Assembly (NCBI RefSeq): GCF_030811595.1
Contig: NZ_JAUSRB010000002.1
Location: forward strand, 4,650,001 to 4,714,000
Length of the DNA: 64,000 nt
Direction of reading: 5' to 3'
Origin: Streptosporangium brasiliense
Lineage (GTDB): Bacteria > Actinomycetota > Actinomycetes > Streptosporangiales > Streptosporangiaceae
In this document: piece after piece, positions 36,073 through 64,000 of the stretch
Position numbering within the stretch: the stretch's first letter is position 1
Layout: each line of letters starts with the position of its first letter
Notes under the pieces: generated by a model
Database searches by the model: none
What the model saw: only the letters and a program-made list of their open reading frames with translations
What the model was told of the DNA's origin: nothing
Program-made: the position numbers and the translations under genes

Positions 36073-37908
36073 ATGTCCTTTGTGCAGCGGGTGCGCGCGC
36101 AGGCCGACCGGTACGGGCACGGGCGGTCGTACACCTTCGTGGAGGACCGCAGGGGCGAGCTCGCCGAGACCCGCCTGACCTTCGCCGAGATCGACGAGCG
36201 GGCCGGGGCCACGGGGGCGTGGCTGGCCGGGCGGCGGATGACGGACCAGACGGCCCTGCTGCTCTACCCCGCCGGGCTGGAGTTCCTGACCGCCTTCCTC
36301 GGCTGCCTGTACTCCCGTGTGATCGCGGTGCCCTCGCCGCTGCCGCAGACCGACCCGCGCGCGCTGGAGCGGGCGGAGGGCATCATCAAGGACGCCGACG
36401 TGCGGATGGTGCTCACCGACTCGGCCAACCAGGCCATGCTCACCCGGTGGCTGCGCGACGTCGGCCTGGACGGCACGGTCGAGTGCGTGGCCACCGACGC
36501 CCTGAGCCCGCCCGGCGCCGGGGCCTGGACGATGCCGGAGACCGGCCCGGACACCCTCGCCTACATGCAGTACACCTCCGGCTCCACCAGCGAGCCGCGC
36601 GGCGTCATGCTCACCCACGCCAACCTGCTCCACAACGAGGAGGAGATCTGGCGGGCGATCGGCTCGCCGGAGGAGGGCGTGGGGGTCGGCTGGCTGCCGC
36701 ACTACCACGACATGGGCCTGATCGGCATGCTGCTCCAGCCGCTCTACGCGGGCGGTGACCTGTACTTCGCCTCGCCGATCGCCTTCGTGATGCGCCCCGC
36801 GCTCTGGATGGAGATGATCAGCCGTTACCGGGCCGGATACACCGTCGCGCCGAACTTCGCCTACGAGTGGTGCGCCGCCCGGGTCACCGACGGGCAGCTC
36901 GCCGGCCTCGACCTGTCCAGCCTGCGGTTCGCGCTCAACGGAGCCGAACCGGTCCGTACCGGCACGCTGCGCGCCATGGCCGACCGCTTCGGGGCCGCCG
37001 GCTTCAGCGAGAAGGCATGGGCGCCGGCGTACGGCATGGCCGAGGCCACCCTGGTGGTCACCGCCACCCCCCTGGGGCACGGGCCGCTGATCCGCCGGTT
37101 CGACCCCGGCGCGCTGGAGCGGCACCGGGCGGTACCCGCGCGGGACGGCGTGGAGCTGGTCGGCTGCGGGCGGCCGATCAGCATGACCGTACGGATCGTC
37201 GACCCCGGGACCCGCGCGGTTCTGCCGGAGGGGAGGGTCGCCGAGATCTGGGTGCGCGGCGGGAGCGTCGCGAGGGGCTACTGGCAGCGCGCGGAGGCCA
37301 GCCACGACGCCTTCGGCGGGCACACCGCCGACGGCGACGGGCCGTTCCTGCGGACCGGTGACCTCGGCTTCCTGCTCGACGGCGAGCTCTACGTCACCGG
37401 CCGGATCAAGGACGTCGTCATCGTCAACGGGCGCAACCTCTACCCGCAGGACCTGGAGGAGGCGGCCCGGCGGGCGCATCCGTCGCTGGGCGCCGCGGCG
37501 GCCTTCGGGATCGAGGCGGCCGGGGAGCACGTGGTGCTCGTCCAGGAGGTCCGCAGGCAGCGCCTGGACGGCGCCGGCGCCGAGGAGGTCGCCCGCCGGG
37601 TCCAGGGAGAGCTCGCCCGCGCCTTCGGCCTGCCGTCGATGAGCGTCGTGCTGGTCGAACGCGGCGGGGTCGGCAAGACCACCAGCGGCAAGATCCAGCG
37701 TTCCCGCACCCGCGACCTGCTGCTGACCGGGACGCTCCCCGTCGTCCACGCCGAGCTCACCCCGGCCGTCGCCGGACTCGTCCCGGCCGCCGGCGGGGGC
37801 GCCGTACCGGCCGGGGACGACGCCGGGGCGGCCGGCGGCACGGTGCCGGCCGCGGACGCCGTACCAGGAGCCGTGCCGGCCGCGCACGCCGTACCGGAAG
37901 GAGTGTGA
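36073..37908 (+). CDS. fatty acyl-AMP ligase (FAAL)
   Basis: Adenylating enzyme of 611 residues that would activate a fatty acid and load it on the adjacent carrier protein. YTSGSTSEPRGVMLTHANL is the AMP-binding P-loop; GWLPHYHDMGLIGMLLQPLYAGG and ALNGAEPVRTGTL, PAYGMAEATL and FLRTGDLGFLLDGELYVTGRIKDVVIVNGRNLYPQDLE are FAAL-type blocks distinguishing it from fatty acyl-CoA ligases. It ends in a 45-residue Ala/Val/Pro/Gly-rich tail with VPA repeats. ATG at 36073 is chosen for the GGGAG seven bases upstream; ATG at 36037 is possible. It opens the lipopeptide operon: two bases separate its stop from the ACP start. Confidence 0.93.
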   Translation: MSFVQRVRAQADRYGHGRSYTFVEDRRGELAETRLTFAEIDERAGATGAWLAGRRMTDQTALLLYPAGLEFLTAFLGCLYSRVIAVPSPLPQTDPRALERAEGIIKDADVRMVLTDSANQAMLTRWLRDVGLDGTVECVATDALSPPGAGAWTMPETGPDTLAYMQYTSGSTSEPRGVMLTHANLLHNEEEIWRAIGSPEEGVGVGWLPHYHDMGLIGMLLQPLYAGGDLYFASPIAFVMRPALWMEMISRYRAGYTVAPNFAYEWCAARVTDGQLAGLDLSSLRFALNGAEPVRTGTLRAMADRFGAAGFSEKAWAPAYGMAEATLVVTATPLGHGPLIRRFDPGALERHRAVPARDGVELVGCGRPISMTVRIVDPGTRAVLPEGRVAEIWVRGGSVARGYWQRAEASHDAFGGHTADGDGPFLRTGDLGFLLDGELYVTGRIKDVVIVNGRNLYPQDLEEAARRAHPSLGAAAAFGIEAAGEHVVLVQEVRRQRLDGAGAEEVARRVQGELARAFGLPSMSVVLVERGGVGKTTSGKIQRSRTRDLLLTGTLPVVHAELTPAVAGLVPAAGGGAVPAGDDAGAAGGTVPAADAVPGAVPAAHAVPEGV

Positions 37909-37910
37909 GC

Positions 37911-38180
37911 ATGTCCGCCGACGCCGGGATCGCCACCGACCTGGACAGCATTCGGGGCTGGCTGCGGGCCCAGGTGGCCTCGTACGTGACGCGCGCGCCG
38001 GAGGAGATCGATCCACTGGTGCCCTTCGCCCAGCACGGCATGGACTCGGTCTACCTGCTCAGCCTCTGCGGTGACATCGAGGCGGAGTACGGGCTGGAGG
38101 TCGAGCCGACCCTCGCCTGGGAGCATCCGACGGTCGCGGCCATGGCCGACCACCTCCGGGGACGGCTGAGCGCGGGCTGA
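37911..38180 (+). CDS. stand-alone acyl carrier protein
   Basis: Carrier protein of 89 residues. Ser46 in GMDSVYLLSL is the phosphopantetheine attachment site, and the four-helix pattern is complete. GGAAGGAG lies seven bases before the ATG. Between a FAAL and an NRPS starting with a condensation domain, its job is to carry the fatty acyl chain to the first C domain. Its stop overlaps the transporter start (TGATG). Confidence 0.93.
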   Translation: MSADAGIATDLDSIRGWLRAQVASYVTRAPEEIDPLVPFAQHGMDSVYLLSLCGDIEAEYGLEVEPTLAWEHPTVAAMADHLRGRLSAG

Positions 38181-40579
38181 TGACCGCTCTGCTGTGCGGC
38201 CGGCGCGCGAAGTGGGTGGTGCTGGTCATCTGGCTGGGCGTCATCGGGATCGCCGGGTCCTTCGCCGGGCGGCTGGAGTCGGCGCAGAAGGACGACATCG
38301 CCGCCTACCTCCCGGAGAAGGCCGACTCCGCGCAGGCGGTCAAGCGCATTCTCGGCATGCAGGGGGAGAGCCTCTCCCCGGCGACGATCGTCTACGAGCG
38401 GCGCGAGGGCCTCACCCGGGCCGACGAGGACGAGATCGCCCGGGACATGAAGGCCTTCGCCGGGGTCGCCGGGGTGGTGGCGGAACTGCCCGCGCCGACC
38501 GGCGGCAGGACCTTCGGGCGGGCGGAGTTCGACCGGGAGCTCAAGCCGTACCGGGACGCGGAGGGGAGGCTGCCGGAGCCGCTGCGGGTGGTCGAGCGGA
38601 AGCTCCGGCTGCCCGCGCCGGCCAAGACGGTCAAGCTGATCGCCTCGCAGCGGTCCAAGGACGGTCAGGCCGTCCAGGTCGTGGTCGTCGTCAGGGACCA
38701 GGGCGGCCGGGAGACGGCCGAGGTCGTCGAGCGGGTGCGCCGGGTCGTCGACGCGGGCCGGCCCGCCGGGCTGGCCGCGCACATCACGGGCATGGTCGGC
38801 TTCCAGGCCGACGCGCTCGCGGTGTTCTCGACCGTGGACACCGACCTGCTGCTGGCTGCGATGGGCGTGGCGGTGGTGGTGCTGCTGATCACCTACCGCA
38901 GCGTGGTCCTCTGGCTGTTCCCGCTGGGCGTCGTGCTGGTGGGGCTGGTCGTCGCGATGGGGGTCAACTACCTGCTCGCCGCCGCGGAGGCGATCACGGT
39001 CAGCAGCGTGGCGGTGTCGCTGCTGATGGTCCTGGTGATCGGGGCCGGCACCGACTACGCGCTGCTGGTCATCGCCCGCTACCGGGAGGAGCTGGGCAGG
39101 CACGAGGACCGGCACGAGGCGATGGCGGTCGCGCTGCGCCGGGCCGGTCCGGCGGTGGTGGCGAGCGCGGCGACCGTGGTGGCCGGGCTGCTGTGCCTGC
39201 TGGTGGCCGACCTGAACTCCACCAAGGGGCTCGGGCCGGTCTCGGCGGTCGGTGTGGCCAGCGTGATGCTCGCCATGATGACGCTGCTGCCGGCCGTGAT
39301 GGTCGTCTTCGGACGGTGGGTGTTCTGGCCGCTCGTCCCGCGCTGCCGGCCCCCCGGAGGCGAGGGCCCGCGCGGGCCGGCGCGGGCGGCCGGGGGTCTT
39401 CCCGCCGACGCCGGCATCTGGGGCACTTTAGGGCGGAAAATCGCGAAGAATCCAAGGCTGGTGTGGGTTGTCACCGTCATCGGGCTGGGCGTCTGCGCCT
39501 CCGGGCTGGCCTCCTACAAGGCGGGCGGGCTGAGCAACGCCGACGTGTTCCTCGGCAGGCCGGACTCGGTGGTCGGGCAGGAGGCCGCCGCCAGGCACTT
39601 CCCGGCCGGCGCGGCCGACCCGGTCCAGGTGGTCACCACCGAGCAGTACGTCAGGGACGTGATCGTCGACACCGCCCAGCGGCCCGAGGTCACCGCGATC
39701 TCGCTGGGCGCGGCGGGCAACGGCGACATCCTGCTCAACGTGAGCGTGCGCGCCGGCAACGGGGAGGAGTCCGAGCAGCGCCAGGTGCTCGCCCTGCGCG
39801 ACCGGCTGCGGGCGGTGGCCGCCCCGGACGTCCACGTGGGCGGGAACGTGGCGCTGGTCGCCGATCTGGAGCGGGGCGCGCAGCGGGACCGCACCGTGAT
39901 CATCCCGCTGGTGCTGCTGGTGGTCTTCGTGGTGCTGGCCCTGCTGCTGCGCTCGCTCGTCGCGCCGCTGCTGCTGCTGGCGACCGTCGTGGTGTCGTTC
40001 CTGGCGACGCTGGGGATCAGCTCGCTGGCCTTCGCCCACCTGTTCGGCTTCGCCGGGGTGGACCAGGGGTTCGTCCTGCTGGTCTTCGTGTTCCTGGTGG
40101 CGCTGGGGGTGGACTACAACATCTTCCTGATGCACCGGGTGCGGGAGGAGGCGCACCGGCACAGCACGGCGCACAGCGCGATCCTCGGTCTCGGCGCGAC
40201 CGGCGGCGTGATCACCTCGGCCGGGGTCGTGCTCGCGGGCACCTTCGCGGTGCTCGTGGTGCTCCCGCTGACGCAGACCGTGCAGATCGCCTTCGCCGTG
40301 GCCGTGGGCGTGCTGCTCGACACGATGATCGTCCGCTCGGTGCTCGTGACGGCGCTGACCCTGGACGTCGGCGAGGCCGTCTGGTGGCCGAGCCGGCTGG
40401 CCAGGGGGCTGTCCTGGTGGCACCGCGCGGGGCGGCCGGTCCGGCGGCCGGACCCCGGGGTGCGGCCCCGTGTCATGCTCCGGCCCCGGGGGCTGGTGCG
40501 GCCCCGCGTCATGCTCAGATCCAGTCGCGTTGTCTTGAGGAAAGGCGAAAAAATGAGGGGCGAGTTTAGCGGCAAATGA
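38180..40579 (+). CDS. MmpL/RND-family lipid transporter
   Basis: Membrane protein of 799 residues with the MMPL layout: helix 1 (WVVLVIWLGVIGIAGSF), a periplasmic loop, five helices (LLLAAMGVAVVVLLITYRSVVLWLFPLG, GAGTDYALLVIARYREEL), and the same pattern again in the second half (GVDYNIFLMHRVREEAHRH). The two GxxxDY motifs hold the proton-relay residues. It should export a lipidic product, here most likely the lipopeptide, as MmpL proteins do for mycobacterial glycopeptidolipids. A TTA codon occurs at 39428-39430. The C-terminal 45 residues are basic with a repeated RPRVMLR element. Confidence 0.9.
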   Translation: MTALLCGRRAKWVVLVIWLGVIGIAGSFAGRLESAQKDDIAAYLPEKADSAQAVKRILGMQGESLSPATIVYERREGLTRADEDEIARDMKAFAGVAGVVAELPAPTGGRTFGRAEFDRELKPYRDAEGRLPEPLRVVERKLRLPAPAKTVKLIASQRSKDGQAVQVVVVVRDQGGRETAEVVERVRRVVDAGRPAGLAAHITGMVGFQADALAVFSTVDTDLLLAAMGVAVVVLLITYRSVVLWLFPLGVVLVGLVVAMGVNYLLAAAEAITVSSVAVSLLMVLVIGAGTDYALLVIARYREELGRHEDRHEAMAVALRRAGPAVVASAATVVAGLLCLLVADLNSTKGLGPVSAVGVASVMLAMMTLLPAVMVVFGRWVFWPLVPRCRPPGGEGPRGPARAAGGLPADAGIWGTLGRKIAKNPRLVWVVTVIGLGVCASGLASYKAGGLSNADVFLGRPDSVVGQEAAARHFPAGAADPVQVVTTEQYVRDVIVDTAQRPEVTAISLGAAGNGDILLNVSVRAGNGEESEQRQVLALRDRLRAVAAPDVHVGGNVALVADLERGAQRDRTVIIPLVLLVVFVVLALLLRSLVAPLLLLATVVVSFLATLGISSLAFAHLFGFAGVDQGFVLLVFVFLVALGVDYNIFLMHRVREEAHRHSTAHSAILGLGATGGVITSAGVVLAGTFAVLVVLPLTQTVQIAFAVAVGVLLDTMIVRSVLVTALTLDVGEAVWWPSRLARGLSWWHRAGRPVRRPDPGVRPRVMLRPRGLVRPRVMLRSSRVVLRKGEKMRGEFSGK

Positions 40580-40715
40580 CAAATTGAATTATTGCGATGT
40601 AGATCACACCTATGGTTTACTGCCAGGTAACAAATGTGGGGCAGATTGTCGCACACAATGCGTTTCTACCCCGCTGAGGTGCTGATACGCACCCATCAGG
40701 CATTCTCCGGCCAAG
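40580..40715 (+). promoter_or_regulatory. AT-rich region before the first NRPS gene
   Basis: The 136-base gap is much richer in A+T than its surroundings (TTGAATTATTGCGATG, CTATGGTTTACTG) and includes a small dyad ATTGT-CGCAC-ACAAT at 40645-40659. This is a likely internal promoter and regulator site for the NRPS genes, but I cannot place the -35 and -10 elements with confidence. Confidence 0.35.
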
Positions 40716-61169
<20,454 letters not shown>

Positions 61170-61183
<14 letters not shown>

Positions 61184-64000
61184 GGACATCCTGCCGTTGT
61201 CGCCGCTGCAGCAGGGCCTGTTCTTCCACGCCCTGTTCGACGAGGCCGCGCCCGACGTCTACACCGCCCAGCTCGTGCTGGAGCTGGCGGGCCCCCTCGA
61301 CGTCCCCGCCCTGAGGAACGCCGTGGCGGCACTGCCGCGCCGCCACGCCAACCTGCGTGTCTCGTTCCGGCAGCGGGCCGGCGGCGAGCCCGTCCAGCTC
61401 GTGCACCGCCGGGTCGAGGTGCCCTGGCGGGAGGTCGCCACCGCCGACGCCGAGGGCGTGGCCGCCGAGGAGCGGGCCCGCCGCTTCGATCTAACCAGGC
61501 CCCCGCTGATGCGCTTCGTCCTGGTACGGCTCGGGCCGGACCGGCACCGGCTGGTCTTCACCAACCACCACATCCTGCTCGACGGCTGGTCCACCCCGCT
61601 GCTGGCCGCCGAGCTGCTGGCGCTCTACGGGGGGACGGAACCGCCCGCGGCCCCGCCGTACAAGGGGTATCTGGCCTGGCTGGCCGGCCAGGACCAGGCG
61701 GCGGCGGCCGGGGCCTGGGCACGGGCCCTGGACGGGATCGCCGGGCCCACCCTGGTCGCCCCCGACCTTGCGGGCCGCGCGCCCGTCGACCCCGGCCGGG
61801 TCCGCGCCCATCTCAGCGAGGATCTCACCGGCCGTCTCACCGCCGCCCTGCGCGCCCGGTCGCTCACCCTCAACACGGTGGTCCAGGGCTCGTGGGCGCT
61901 GCTGCTCGCCCTGCTCACCGGCCGCGACGACGTCGTCTTCGGCGGCACCGTCTCCGGCCGGCCGCCCGAGCTGCCCGGCGTCGAGCGCATGATCGGCCTG
62001 TTCATCAACACGCTCCCGGTGCGGGTGCGGATCGATCCCGCCGAGACCCTGGCGGACCTGCTCGGGCGGGTGCAGTCCGAACAGGCGGAGCTGTTCGCCC
62101 ACCACCACCTCGGGCTCGCCGAGATCCAGCGCCTGCCCGGCCTGGGGCGGCTGTTCGACACCATGACCGTGCTGGAGAACTATCCCCTCGACCCCGCCGC
62201 CCTCGGCACCGCCGGGGACGGGGGGAGCCTGCGGCTCGCCGGGGCGTCGGGCACCGACGCCACCCACTACCCGCTCGCCCTGGCCGTCGTCCCCGGCAGG
62301 CGGCTCTCCCTGCGCCTGGACCACCGGCCCGACGTCGTCCCCCGCGCCGGCGCCCTCGGGCTCCTCAACCGCCTGACGCGCCTGCTCAAGGCCGTCGCCG
62401 CCGACCCCGACCTGCCGCTGGCCCGGCTCGACCTGCTGTCCGCCGACGAGCGCGGGCAGGTCCTGCACGGCTGGAACGGCGGAGCCGCGCCCGTTCCGGC
62501 CGGGACACCCGCCACCGCCGGGACACCCGCCACCGGGACGTCCACCCCGGCCGAGGCGCCTCCCACCATCGGGACACCCGCCCCGGCCGAGGCGCCTCCC
62601 ACCGGGACGTCCACCCCGGCTGGGGACTCCCCCGCGGTCCCCGCCGCGGCGACGCTCGTGACCGCCTTCGCCGAGCGGGTTGAGCGGACCCCGGACGCCG
62701 AGGCCGTCGTGAGCGGCGCGACCTCCCTCACCTACGCCGAGCTGAACGGGCGGGCCAACCGGCTGGCGCACCGGCTGATCGGGCTGGGCGTCCGGGCCGA
62801 GACCCCCGTCGCGGTCCTGCTCGAACGCTCGGCCGAGGTGGTCGTGGCGACCCTGGCGATCGCCAAGGCCGGAGGCGTGTACGTCCCGGTGCACCACGGC
62901 TACCCGGCCGGGCGGATGAGCTGGGTGATGGCCGACACCGGCGCGGCCGTCCTGGTCACCGACCGCGAGCCCGGCTTCGGGCACGCCGCCGCGGTGGTCC
63001 GGGTCGACGCGGACCCGCCGGAGACCCCCGGGGCGGCCGGCCACGCGCCGCAGTACGACCCGCACGTGAGGACCCATCCCGACCGGCTCGCCTACGTGAT
63101 GTACACCTCGGGCTCGACGGGCCGGCCCAAGGGCGTCGCCGTACGGCACCGCGACGTCCTGGCCCTGGCCGCCGACCGCCGATGGGCCGACGGCCACCGG
63201 CGCGTGCTGATGCACTCGCCGCACGCCTTCGACGCCTCCACCTACGAGATCTGGGTGCCGCTGCTCAACGGCGGCACGGTCGTCGTGGCGCCGCCCGGCG
63301 ACCTCGACCCCGGCTGGATCGGCGACCTCGTCGCCCGGCACCGGCTGACCGCCCTGTTCATCACCACCGCCCTGTTCAACCTGGTGGCCGAGGAGGCTCC
63401 GGGCACGTTCGCGGCGCTCCGCGAGGTCCTCACCGGCGGGGAGGCGGCCTCGCCCGAGGCCATGCGCCGGGTCCGGGCGGCCTGCCCGGAGACCGTGCTC
63501 GGCCACGTCTACGGGCCCACCGAGACCACCACCTACGCCACCTACCACCGGGTCTCCCACGTCGGCCCGGCCGCGCCCCCCATCGGCCGGCCCATGGACG
63601 GCACGCGGGCCTACGTGCTGGACGGCCTGCTGCGGCCGGTCCCCCCGGGCGCCCCGGGCGAGCTGTATCTCGCCGGTTCCGGCCTGGCCCGCGGCTACCT
63701 GGGCCGTCCCGGGCTGACCGCCGAACGGTTCGTCGCCTGCCCGTACGGCGGGCGGATGTACCGGACCGGCGACCTGGTCAGCTGGTCGGCCGGCGGGGAG
63801 CTGGAGTATCTGGGGCGGGCCGACGACCAGGTCAAGATCCGCGGGTTCCGGATCGAGCCGGGCGAGATCGAGGCGACGCTGTCGCGGCATCCCGAGGTCG
63901 CCCAGGTGTCGGTGATCGCCCGGGATCACCGGCTGGTCGCCTACGTGGTCGGCACGGTCACCCCGCAGGAGCTGCGGCGGTTCGCGGCGCGGGCGCTGCC
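61170..64000 (+). CDS. nonribosomal peptide synthetase, partial: C-A
   Basis: Third NRPS, cut by the right edge after about 943 codons. GTG at 61170 (MSQLEDILPLSPLQQGLFFH) lies inside the end of the second NRPS gene, with GGAG elements upstream; GTG at 61164 is also possible. The C domain (His133, NHHILLDGWS) is of the post-epimerase type, in accord with the E domain ending the previous protein. A Thr/Pro/Ala-rich repeat linker (about residues 443-490) leads to A6 (P-loop 645, pocket Asp688). The code is DAYFLGVTYK, the last Lys assumed, close to Ile-type codes. The thioesterase or later modules must lie beyond the window. Confidence 0.95.

Overview
High-GC actinomycete chromosome segment. 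GTG and TTG starts, ATGA or GTGA stop/start overlaps, I-shaped (no U-tract) hairpins, an AccD-AccA fusion and an OxyR/AhpCD locus support this. A relative of Streptomyces or the Streptosporangiales fits, but I cannot name the genus from sequence alone. No rRNA, tRNA, CRISPR array or transposase was seen.

Left part (1-35900) is mostly ordinary metabolism and regulation. Positions 1-1546 hold a GntR (YtrA-type) repressor, an ABC ATPase and the start of its permease, with a perfect inverted-repeat operator at the repressor start. A secreted alpha/beta-hydrolase follows (1804-3846). A leftward sugar operon runs from 12353 to 3833: class V aminotransferase, lipoprotein sugar-binding protein, two permeases, GH36 alpha-galactosidase, LacI repressor and a six-hairpin glycosidase-like protein. 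Twin TGAACGTTCA sites in front of it look like operators of that LacI protein. Then come an S9 peptidase, a P-loop kinase, a CoA-transferase coupled to an AccD-AccA-like carboxyltransferase, an ECF sigma factor with a downstream membrane partner, a four-gene nitrilase/DUF418 operon, a SWIM protein with an SNF2 helicase, a DapC-like aminotransferase, divergent oxyR/ahpCD, a crcB-DUF190-crcB operon with a globin remnant behind it, a DHA2 exporter divergent from its TetR, and a CDF metal exporter.

Right part (36073-64000 and beyond) is a lipopeptide biosynthetic cluster on the + strand: fatty acyl-AMP ligase, stand-alone acyl carrier protein, MmpL/RND transporter, and three NRPS genes, the last cut by the window end. 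Domain order is C-A1-T-E / C-A2-T / C-A3-T-E (first protein), C-A4-T / C-A5-T-E (second), C-A6 (third, partial). Binding-pocket residues read by eye give Ser for A2 and Thr for A3 and A5; A1 and A6 look aliphatic and A4 is unresolved. Condensation types agree with the epimerase positions. The predicted backbone start is fatty acyl-D-X1-Ser-D-(allo)Thr-X4-D-(allo)Thr-X6. The second NRPS is a duplicate of the last two modules of the first, with a direct repeat of about 1.06 kb showing no visible difference at 7850-bp spacing. The substrate-pocket part of A4 has been replaced relative to A2, a natural subdomain exchange. A candidate iron box and an ArsR/SmtB-like site lie back to back just before the cluster, and the transporter carries a TTA codon.
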